From: CALMRE01 sp964412895
GTDB lineage: Bacteria; UBP6; UBA1177; JAKLFG01
Direction: 5' to 3'
Length of the DNA: 30,177 bases
Assembly (NCBI GenBank): GCA_964412895.1
Contig: CAYPQK010000031.1
Coordinates: 1 to 30,177 of the forward strand
Each line of letters opens with the position of its first letter. Position 1 is the first letter of the stretch. The notes under the pieces were generated by a model. That model did no database searches. It was not told the origin of the DNA and worked only from the letters and a program-made list of their open reading frames with translations. Of the stretch, positions 8,791 through 15,013 are shown one piece after another. Both the position numbers and the translations under genes were made by a program.

Positions 8791-8822
8791 ACAAAAAGAC
8801 GGCGGCCCCTTGCGGGGCCGCC
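8791..8822 (-). terminator. rho-independent terminator, minus strand
   Basis: A perfect 9-bp GC stem (8822-8814 with 8809-8801) closes a GCAA tetraloop in the minus-strand RNA and is followed by GTCTTTTTG. On the plus strand no T-run follows, so it acts on minus-strand transcripts: the candidate small RNA just upstream and any read-through from the giant gene at 9109. Confidence 0.85.
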
Positions 8823-8863
8823 AATATCTGGGGGTGGGAGGGGAATGTGGAACTTAATCCACA
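8793..8863 (-). ncRNA. candidate small RNA, about 70 nt, C-rich
   Basis: No credible gene lies here, yet the minus strand has a promoter (-35 TTGACT at 8897-8892, -10 TAATGAT at 8875-8869) and a strong terminator (8822-8791) about 70 nt apart. The predicted RNA has three parts. First is a 5' stem-loop exactly at the expected start (TGTGGA 8863-8858 pairs with TCCACA 8851-8846). Second is an unpaired C-rich linker (8845-8823) containing CCCCTCCCACCCCC. Third is the terminator hairpin. The linker is complementary to GGGAGG/GGAGG ribosome sites such as those used by genes in this window. C-rich, ribosome-site-targeting small RNAs are known from Staphylococcus and alphaproteobacteria. Expression is not shown; the call rests on signal order only. 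Confidence 0.5.
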
Positions 8864-8868
8864 AGCCC

Positions 8869-8897
8869 ATCATTACATGAAAAAGTGAAACAGTCAA
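8869..8897 (-). promoter_or_regulatory. promoter of the candidate small RNA
   Basis: Minus strand -35 TTGACT (8897-8892); the -10 can be read as TAATGA with a 16-bp spacer or AATGAT with 17 bp. An A9 tract lies upstream (UP-element-like). An exact 10-bp direct repeat (AAAAGTGAAA on the plus strand, 8881-8890 and 8901-8910) flanks the -35 box. Confidence 0.5.
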
Positions 8898-8910
8898 GAG
8901 AAAAGTGAAA
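8881..8910. repeat. 10-bp direct repeat spaced 20 bp, around a -35 box
   Basis: AAAAGTGAAA occurs at 8881-8890 and again at 8901-8910, two helical turns apart, with the -35 hexamer of the small-RNA promoter between the copies. This is the geometry of a dimeric regulator binding one DNA face. Confidence 0.6.
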
Positions 8911-8944
8911 TTTTTTTTTATCCAGTAGCTACAAAGACTTCCGC

Positions 8945-8959
8945 TTGTATTGAATACAA
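8945..8959. promoter_or_regulatory. 15-bp perfect palindrome, operator-like
   Basis: TTGTATT-G-AATACAA is perfectly symmetric (7-bp arms). It lies about 82 bp upstream of the predicted small-RNA start and 36 bp upstream of the tRNA-Asn -35 box on the other strand. It may be a repressor or activator site for either; it may also be chance in an AT-rich stretch. Confidence 0.35.
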
Positions 8960-8994
8960 TAAAAGATGTTTACGAAAGAAACTAAAAAAAATTG

Positions 8995-9022
8995 TTGACT
9001 CGATGCAAGTTCTCGTTATAGT
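8995..9022 (+). promoter_or_regulatory. promoter of tRNA-Asn
   Basis: -35 TTGACT (8995-9000), 16-bp spacer, -10 TATAGT (9017-9022). The predicted start near 9029 leaves a leader of about 39 nt before the mature tRNA. An A-rich tract sits just upstream of the -35. Confidence 0.65.
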
Positions 9023-9067
9023 AGGCATCCGCAGGCGTTCTTTGATTATGAAGATGTTTTCCGAGGT

Positions 9068-9143
9068 TCCTCGTTAGCTCAGTCGGTAGAGCGGGTGGCT
9101 GTTAACCACTAGGTCGGCAGTTCAAGTCTGTCACGGGGAGCCA
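9068..9143 (+). tRNA. tRNA-Asn (anticodon GTT)
   Basis: A 76-nt cloverleaf. The acceptor TCCTCGT pairs with ACGGGGA (one G-U pair). The D-arm begins AGCTC. The anticodon loop CTGTTAA reads GTT; the stem is GGTGG/CCACT. The T-arm is GGCAG-TTCAAGT-CTGTC, the discriminator is G, and CCA is encoded in the gene. A run of seven T follows directly (9144-9150) and may end transcription. Its 3' 35 nt overlap, on the opposite strand, the end of the giant activase-like gene. Confidence 0.97.
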
Positions 9144-12100
9144 TTTTTTTATCATAGCGGTTCACATTACAAGCAAAGACCTCAAGACGGGCGACGGTAT
9201 TGGGGGGGTAGGGCTGTCCGTCGTTCTCGAGCGCGATGACCGGATAGCCGCGTGCCTTGGCCCACGGGCTGAATACCCCCTCGATGAGCCTGCCGGGAAG
9301 ACAGCCGAACGGCGCGATGATGGCGATCCCGGAATAGCCGTCCGCCATCCCGGCCGCGGCGACGGCGGGCGATATGGTCGCCTCGCTTTCCAGTTCCGCC
9401 GAGACGAACTCATTCGTGCCTACGGCGAGCGCCGCATCGACATCGTCGGGCGCGCCCGGAATGAGGCCGGTGGCGAGCATCGCCTGCTTAACCTTCTGTT
9501 CAACGCGGTGCATCCACCAGCCCTCGATGCCGAGCATCGTCCGTTTGCGGATCCAGTCGGGCCGCAGGACGGTCAGCGGGCCGCGTCGGCGCACCTCCTG
9601 CTTCAGAAGATGGCGTTGCGACCAGTCGGTGTAGTGGACCCATTCGCCGATGCCGGTCGCCTTGGGGAAGATATCGCGGGAGATGAGCAGATCGAACAGC
9701 TCCTGCACCGAGAAGACATCGCGCCGGACATATATCTCGCCGACGATGAGGACCTTGCGGAGATCGGCGAGCGTCCGCCGTTTCGGTATCGCGGCGAGCG
9801 CCAACGCGGCCCGCGCGACCGCCATGTCGAGCGCGCGGTCATCCTGCGCCATCGCCTCGACCACTTCGCGCCAGACCTTTTCGAATACCTGCATGCCGGC
9901 CGCCGGATCCTCGGCAAGGAGCCGTATGCCGGTGCGGGCGTCGGTGAAATAGTCGGAGAGTATGACGCCGCGCCACATATCGCGGACGAAGCTGATGCCG
10001 AGTTCACGGTAGGAATTGTCGCTTTCAGCCACGAATACGAGCACATTCTCGAAGCCCAGTTCCTCGAAAAGCCGCTCGTAGAAGACATGGTACTGGCCGG
10101 TGCGGCAGGGGCCGGTGGTGCTCGGGACATAGAGGAGAAGCACCTCGTCGGACCGGGCCGGGGTGCGGCGTTCCAGATACTGGAGCGCCGTGCCGAGCAG
10201 GAGCAGCGCCGGGATGCATTCCTTGCCCGAAGCGACATTGCGGGCCACCTGCGTGGAGCTGATGTCGGCGACCGGCAGGTGTTCGGCGTGGACCCCCTGT
10301 TTCCAGGCGGCGGCGGTCGTTATTTCGGTCGCCAGATCGCCGAGCGACGGCCAGACGAGCGTTACCCGCTCGTCGCGCAGACTTAACCGGTCGCCGGTGC
10401 GGGAGTCGTGGATGGTCACGACCGCGTCGCGGTTCTCGATACGGTAACGGCGCGGCGCGGCGGTCGCGGCGGCCGGCGGCGTATGGCGGCGATAGCTCTC
10501 GACGATATCGAGGAACGCCTCGATGCGGGTATCGAGCCCGGCGTCGGCGGTGTGCGAATCTATCTCCATCACGAGGTACGGCTTGCGGCCCATCATCCAG
10601 CGCAGATAGTGGAGCATGAACGAATCGGGGGCGCAGGAGAAGTTCGATACCCACGCGAGATAGAGATTCGGCAGTTCCTTGGCCAGACGGATCGTCTTCA
10701 TGTTCTGCTGGCCGTAGTACCAGTACATATTGGGGAACATCTCGGCCGCAGCGTCGAATATGAGATCGAACGGCACGACGGTGACGCCGCGCGAAAGGAA
10801 TTTGCGCGGGATCCCCATGTTGGCGTCGCGGGTGAAGGCGTTGTAGGGGCGGCCGAGGAGCGCCACATAGAGGCGGTCCGGATTTTGGCGCATCTCGTCG
10901 ATGAGTTCGCGGCCGCGCCGCCGGTAATCCTCCATGAAGCGCAGATAGTGCGCCATCGCCGCGTCGAAGGCGCGACCTCCCGCCGAGCGGGGAAGTCCGA
11001 GTTTTTCGGCCACTTCCTCGAATGCGGGACGGCACGCCTGCCAGCCCCGTTTGAACGATACGACGGGCCGTAGGATCTTTGTGTCATCGAGGCCGAAAGC
11101 CTGTTTCGCGTAGTAGGGGAGTCCCTGCGTCAGCGGGCAGACGCACGATTCGCCGCCCTCTTTCTCCAGCGACGGCATATCGCGGAAGTGCGGCAGGAAG
11201 AGATGGTCGACGCCCCGCCGGATAAGGTCCTCGATGGCGCCGTGCGCTATCTCGGCCGGGAAGCAGTAGTTGCTCTCCTGACGGTGGACCCCTTCGGGCA
11301 ATATCTTGTCGGAAAGAACGGCGCGGACGCCGAGTTCATGGAAAAAGTGCGCGTAGAATGGCCACAGCGAATGGACCGAGAAGGCGTTCGGGACGCCGAC
11401 CACGGCGCGGGTGCGCGGCCTCAGCGTCGCCGGGTCGGGTACGCCGTCCGAGAAGAACTGTTCAGTGCGCCACGCGACATGGTCGGTGATGCTCCGCTCG
11501 TCGAACGATGCGCGGCGCCGCGCGCCGGTGTATTTCGAACAGCGGCCGCCGAACGGATAGCGCCGTCCGCCGGTCTCGAGATTGCGTATCGCACAGAAGT
11601 TGTCGCAGGCGCGGCAGATGAACTCACCGTGCTGGACGATCTCTTTTTTGAGGAGCGTGTCGATGTCGAACGAGCTGGCGGCGAGCAGTCCCTCGTCGTT
11701 CTTCATCGCGGCCAGACGGGCCACGCCGAAGGAGCCCATCAGTTCGGGATCGGGCGGGACCGCTATCTTTTTCCCGAGCAGTTGGGCGAAGGCGAGCGGC
11801 ACGGCGGGGTTCTTCGCAACGCCCCCCTGCAGGGCGATGCGGTCGCCGATGGTGCGGTTGCCGACCACGCGATTGAGATAGTTCGAAACGATGGAGAAAA
11901 TGAGTCCCGCGACGATGTCGGGCCGCGCGGCCCCCTGCTGTATCGCCTTGCGGATATCGCTGTTGATGAAGGCGGAGCAGTGTTCGCCGAATTTGAGCGG
12001 AGCGGCCGCCGTAAGCGCTATCGGGCCGATATCCTCGGCGCGGGCGATGTCGAGGTCGCCGGCGGCCGATTCCTCGAGGAACGAGCCGGTGCCGGCGCTG

Positions 12101-13398
12101 CAGGCCTCGTTCATGGCGTAGTCTATCGGCACGCCGTTGTGGAGCAGGATATACTTCGCGTCCTGTCCGCCGATCTCGAAGATGGTGTCGACCTCGGGCG
12201 AGAACAAGGCGGTGCCGGTCGCGTGGGCGATGATCTCGTTGTAGACCCCGTCGGTGCCGAGAAAGACCCCGATCAGTTCGCGCGACGAGCCGGTGGTCGC
12301 CATGAGGGTGATGCGCGGCTTGATGTCGCCGAGTTGAGTTCGTATCTCGTGCAGGCAGTTCTTGAGGGCGCCGACCGGATCGCCGTGCGTGCGGCCGTAA
12401 TAGGCGGCCGCTATTTCGAGCGTTTCCCGGTCGATGAGCGCCGCCTTGGTGGTGGTCGAACCGCCGTCGACGCCGAGGATATATTCGCGGTCGGCCCGTA
12501 TCGCGCCTCGTTGCGCCGGGTGGTAGGTCACGAGGTTCGATGCGGCGTTGAGCGGCCGCAGGATGCCGTGATCCATCGCGGTGCGCGGCCGCAGAAGATC
12601 GGCGGCGGGGAGCGGCCGTCCCTCTTCGCGGGCGACGATGGCGGCGCCGAAAGCCTCGAACCAGACCGCTTCCAGCGGCACGATGAAGTCGATGTCGGGC
12701 CGTTCTTCGCGCAGAAAGCGCAAGAGGTGCCGGTTCTTCGTGACCCCGCCGACGAGCACCACCTGTCCCGTCCGTATCTTCGCCTTGGTGAGGAATTCGC
12801 CCACCTTGTCGGCCATCACCTTGGAAAGCGACAGGGCGATGTCGCCGCGCGTCGCCTCCCCCTTGTTGAGGCGGTGGGTACAGTCCGATTTCATGAAGAC
12901 CGAACAGCGGGCCGAGAGTTTGTGAACGGCGGCCCCGTCGACGGCGCGGTCGAGATCCTCGAGGGAAAGGTCCATCCGGCCGAGTTGCTGACGGAAGAAT
13001 TCGCCGGTGCCCGATGCGCACTTGTTCCCGGCGTAGCTCGTCTGTATGCGGCCCGCGTTGTCGAACACGGAGACGACCATATCCTCGCCGCCCAGCGATA
13101 CGACGGCCCGCGGCCGCAGTCCCTTCGACCGGAGCGCCGCTTCTATCGCGATCGGCGGGATAAGGTCGGGAACGGCGAGGCGCGATCTGCCGGTGCCGCC
13201 GGTCGCCATCGCGGGTAAAAGATCGCCGGGAAGGAGCGCGATGCGGCCGAAGGCTTCTTTGAGGGCGGCGTCGAGATCGCCTTCATGCGCCACCACGGCG
13301 TGCCGCGGCGTTCCGTCGTCATCCAGCAGGCAGACCTTGACATTGACCGAGCCGATATCGATGCCGAGTGTCCGTTTTTTAGTTTGAGAGCGATCCAT
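9109..13398 (-). CDS. giant 2-hydroxyacyl-CoA dehydratase activase / dehydratase-like fusion protein
   Basis: 1429 residues. Two BcrAD/BadF/HgdC-type ATPase domains (ASKHA fold) lie in tandem: 10-260 (GIDIGSVNVK at 12-21) and 305-570 (GVDGGSTTTK at 309-318). Each carries the two cysteines that in HgdC bind a bridging 4Fe-4S cluster: C127 and C165 in the first, C433 and C474 in the second. A Cys motif follows (C595, C598, C602, C620), then a DUF2229-like region (about 660-960) with more cysteines (C712, C752, C754). The C-terminal region is dehydratase-subunit-like and has PFGCLPGRL near its end. Relatives use ATP to push electrons to very low potential; the substrate of these long fusions is not known to me. 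The ATG at 13398 follows AGGAGG; an in-frame ATG at 13431 lacks this. The last 12 codons or so are antisense to tRNA-Asn. Confidence 0.9.
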   Translation of the reverse strand: MDRSQTKKRTLGIDIGSVNVKVCLLDDDGTPRHAVVAHEGDLDAALKEAFGRIALLPGDLLPAMATGGTGRSRLAVPDLIPPIAIEAALRSKGLRPRAVVSLGGEDMVVSVFDNAGRIQTSYAGNKCASGTGEFFRQQLGRMDLSLEDLDRAVDGAAVHKLSARCSVFMKSDCTHRLNKGEATRGDIALSLSKVMADKVGEFLTKAKIRTGQVVLVGGVTKNRHLLRFLREERPDIDFIVPLEAVWFEAFGAAIVAREEGRPLPAADLLRPRTAMDHGILRPLNAASNLVTYHPAQRGAIRADREYILGVDGGSTTTKAALIDRETLEIAAAYYGRTHGDPVGALKNCLHEIRTQLGDIKPRITLMATTGSSRELIGVFLGTDGVYNEIIAHATGTALFSPEVDTIFEIGGQDAKYILLHNGVPIDYAMNEACSAGTGSFLEESAAGDLDIARAEDIGPIALTAAAPLKFGEHCSAFINSDIRKAIQQGAARPDIVAGLIFSIVSNYLNRVVGNRTIGDRIALQGGVAKNPAVPLAFAQLLGKKIAVPPDPELMGSFGVARLAAMKNDEGLLAASSFDIDTLLKKEIVQHGEFICRACDNFCAIRNLETGGRRYPFGGRCSKYTGARRRASFDERSITDHVAWRTEQFFSDGVPDPATLRPRTRAVVGVPNAFSVHSLWPFYAHFFHELGVRAVLSDKILPEGVHRQESNYCFPAEIAHGAIEDLIRRGVDHLFLPHFRDMPSLEKEGGESCVCPLTQGLPYYAKQAFGLDDTKILRPVVSFKRGWQACRPAFEEVAEKLGLPRSAGGRAFDAAMAHYLRFMEDYRRRGRELIDEMRQNPDRLYVALLGRPYNAFTRDANMGIPRKFLSRGVTVVPFDLIFDAAAEMFPNMYWYYGQQNMKTIRLAKELPNLYLAWVSNFSCAPDSFMLHYLRWMMGRKPYLVMEIDSHTADAGLDTRIEAFLDIVESYRRHTPPAAATAAPRRYRIENRDAVVTIHDSRTGDRLSLRDERVTLVWPSLGDLATEITTAAAWKQGVHAEHLPVADISSTQVARNVASGKECIPALLLLGTALQYLERRTPARSDEVLLLYVPSTTGPCRTGQYHVFYERLFEELGFENVLVFVAESDNSYRELGISFVRDMWRGVILSDYFTDARTGIRLLAEDPAAGMQVFEKVWREVVEAMAQDDRALDMAVARAALALAAIPKRRTLADLRKVLIVGEIYVRRDVFSVQELFDLLISRDIFPKATGIGEWVHYTDWSQRHLLKQEVRRRGPLTVLRPDWIRKRTMLGIEGWWMHRVEQKVKQAMLATGLIPGAPDDVDAALAVGTNEFVSAELESEATISPAVAAAGMADGYSGIAIIAPFGCLPGRLIEGVFSPWAKARGYPVIALENDGQPYPPNTVARLEVFACNVNRYDKKMAPRDRLELPT

Positions 13399-13421
13399 GT
13401 CGATACCCCTCCTGCGCTTCG

Positions 13422-13450
13422 AACCTTGCAAAGTTAGGGGGTATTGTCAA
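13422..13450 (-). promoter_or_regulatory. possible promoter of the giant activase gene
   Basis: A perfect -35 TTGACA (13450-13445) is followed at 17 bp by a poor -10, AAGGTT, preceded by TGC (extended -10 form). The leader would be about 17 nt and just hold the ribosome site. The weak -10 suggests need for an activator, or a misread. Confidence 0.35.
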
Positions 13451-13475
13451 GAAAACAAGCTGTGCGAAAACGCAC
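13451..13475 (-). terminator. weak terminator after the Asp-rich lipoprotein gene
   Basis: In the minus-strand RNA, GTGCG-TTTT-CGCAC (13475-13462) is followed within 3 nt by the T-rich stretch TTGTTTTC. The stem is only 5 bp, so ending is likely partial and some read-through into the giant gene is possible. Confidence 0.4.
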
Positions 13476-13488
13476 TGTTCGGCGGGGG

Positions 13489-14463
13489 TCAGAGGTCCAG
13501 ATCGAATTCGTGGGTACCGGGCATGGTGATGCAGTCGCCGCCCGGGACGACGGTGGTGACATCGTTCGCGCCGATGGTCACTTCTATGAACTCGGCGTCC
13601 TTGATCGTCACGGTTACCGTGGCGTCGACGGTCTCCAGTACCTCTCCGCCCGAGGCGAAATAGAACTTGGCGAAGGCCGTTCCGTTCCAATCCTCTTTTA
13701 ACAGCAGACACTGGTCGCAGGTCGACAGGTTGGCGTTGTTGCCGGTGCCGAGAGTGTGCCAGACATCGGGTTCGCCGGTGCCGACCCAGAACATGAATTC
13801 ATCATCCTGAGCGGCATTCCCGGTATTGGGAGTATAATCGGTGTAGAACATATTGTCGGGGGTGCCGTCGCCGTCATAATCGCCATTGTAGAGAATGGTG
13901 CCGTTGAGTGCCACGGAGGTGCAGGCGGGGGCGGTATCTGCGTCGGTCGCCTCATCGGTAAGAAGGGCATCCTCGTCGGTCGCTTCGTCGGTGATGAGCG
14001 CGTCGGTGTCGGTCGTTTCGTCGACAATGACCGTATCCTCGTCGGTGACAAGTTCGTCGGTCTCGACGGTGTCGGTGTCGACCGCGGTATCGGTACTCTC
14101 CGGCTGCTCGTCGGTCAGCAGGTCGTCGGGGATCACGGTCGTATCGTCGGCGACCGTCGTATCGTCCTCGGGCAGGCTCGGTTTGTCGGCGTCGCCCGTA
14201 TCCTGATCGATGGGTGTCTGACCGATGCATTCGGCGATACCGCTCTCCTCAGTACAGCCGTCGATACAGTCTTCCAGCGGCTGCCACACGCCGTCGGCGC
14301 ACTGCAGGATTACCATCCCGTCGGCGTCGCAGACGGTCACACCTTCTATAGTACACAGATCGCCGGCGATGAAGCCGGTCTCGGCGGTCGTACAGGAAAC
14401 CATCCACAGCCATGCCGTCGCGAACAGCAACACCGCTACGATGGACGCAGAACTCATCTTCAT
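13489..14463 (-). CDS. hypothetical Asp/Thr-stalk lipoprotein
   Basis: 324 residues, family not recognised. The start at 14463 follows AGGAG by six bases and begins a signal peptide ending in MVSC, so Cys24 is the likely lipid anchor. Residues 37-79 form a small six-Cys domain (C37, C45, C55, C66, C70, C79), probably disulfide bonded. Residues 85-178 are a low-complexity acidic stalk of TDE/DTD units, including an 11-residue repeat (TDTDALITDEA, TDEDALLTDEA). Residues 181-324 are a beta-rich domain with four cysteines. It contains DYDGDGTPD (195-203 region), which fits the DxDGDGxxD calcium-loop pattern. It is probably a cell-surface protein held away from the membrane by the stalk; the ligand is unknown. 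It is transcribed away from the OsmC gene. Confidence 0.8.
   Translation of the reverse strand: MKMSSASIVAVLLFATAWLWMVSCTTAETGFIAGDLCTIEGVTVCDADGMVILQCADGVWQPLEDCIDGCTEESGIAECIGQTPIDQDTGDADKPSLPEDDTTVADDTTVIPDDLLTDEQPESTDTAVDTDTVETDELVTDEDTVIVDETTDTDALITDEATDEDALLTDEATDADTAPACTSVALNGTILYNGDYDGDGTPDNMFYTDYTPNTGNAAQDDEFMFWVGTGEPDVWHTLGTGNNANLSTCDQCLLLKEDWNGTAFAKFYFASGGEVLETVDATVTVTIKDAEFIEVTIGANDVTTVVPGGDCITMPGTHEFDLDL
13930..14211 (-). repeat. Asp/Thr-rich low-complexity stalk coding repeat
   Basis: Codes residues 85-178 of the lipoprotein. GTCGG/TCGTCGGT-type short units recur on the plus strand, and the clearest protein repeat has an 11-residue (33-bp) period. Such tracts often change length between strains. 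Confidence 0.7.
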
Positions 14464-14519
14464 GTCACGCTCCTTTTCGGAAAGATTGCCTATTTCTAAA
14501 AAACAATATAACCTGCGGC

Positions 14520-14548
14520 ATGTTAGTGAATTGTCGGTCACTTGTCAA
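14520..14548 (-). promoter_or_regulatory. promoter of the Asp-stalk lipoprotein
   Basis: -35 TTGACA (14548-14543), 17-bp spacer, -10 TAACAT (14525-14520), about 57 bp before the ATG. I could not find an equally good box for the divergent OsmC gene. Confidence 0.55.
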
Positions 14549-14572
14549 GGTATAAATTTGCGGGGGGCAACG

Positions 14573-15010
14573 ATGTTGGTCTGGATCACGCACAAAAAAG
14601 GGATGCTGTTCGAAACGGGAAGCGATATCGCGGTGACGGTGCCGCTGGCAAGTCCCGAGTATCAGGTGGAGGGGCGGCCGGTCGCCGAGACGCCGAAACA
14701 TCTGCTCCTGCAGTCGGTCGCCGGCTGTACGGGGCTGGATGTGGTAGCTATACTGGAGAAAATGCGGGTGCCGCTCCCCGCGAATTTCCGCATCGAGGTC
14801 GAGGCGCCGCTCTCGGGGGAGCACCCGAAGGTCTTCACCGCCTTCGCGCTTACCTATCTGGTCGACGGCGACATCGAGGCCGAAAAACTCATCCGCGCCG
14901 TGACCCTTTCGCAGGAAAAGTACTGCGGCATATCGGCGATGTTCCGTAAGATAGCGCCGCTCTCATGGCGGGTGGTGCTCAACGGGAAGGAGATCGCTCA
15001 GGGGAACTGA
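14573..15010 (+). CDS. OsmC-family protein
   Basis: 145 residues. The OsmC/Ohr fold includes thiol peroxidases that reduce organic hydroperoxides and related proteins of unclear role (YhfA type). The two redox cysteines of the family are present: Cys52 in SVAGCTGLDV and Cys118 in KYCGIS. Lack of the Ohr-specific N-terminal features and short length favour the OsmC/YhfA subgroup. The ATG at 14573 follows a GGGGGG stretch by about six bases; the open frame upstream is antisense to the lipoprotein signal peptide and not coding. Its stop is only 3 bp from the stop of the convergent HD-domain gene. Confidence 0.87.
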   Translation: MLVWITHKKGMLFETGSDIAVTVPLASPEYQVEGRPVAETPKHLLLQSVAGCTGLDVVAILEKMRVPLPANFRIEVEAPLSGEHPKVFTAFALTYLVDGDIEAEKLIRAVTLSQEKYCGISAMFRKIAPLSWRVVLNGKEIAQGN

Positions 15011-15013
15011 GCG

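Noticed and set aside
8830..8850. G-rich run on the plus strand (G5, G3, G4) as a G-quadruplex
   Set aside because: Only three runs of three or more G with a final GG; the complementary C-rich strand fits the small-RNA linker better.
8613..8897. 94-codon open frame on the minus strand
   Set aside because: It spans the terminator hairpin, the exporter promoter and the start of the ATPase gene; no ribosome site or motif.
9062..9073. CGAGG-TT-CCTCG palindrome at the tRNA 5' end
   Set aside because: A 2-nt loop cannot form a stable hairpin; it is explained by the acceptor strand meeting a chance leader sequence.
11188..13218. Long open frame (676 codons) on the plus strand
   Set aside because: It lies antisense to the giant activase gene, whose motifs are clear; its Arg/Val/Glu-heavy composition is that of a GC-rich shadow frame.
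13895..14206. Ser/Val-repeat open frame on the plus strand
   Set aside because: The complement of the Asp/Thr stalk repeat; repetitive DNA gives open frames on both strands.
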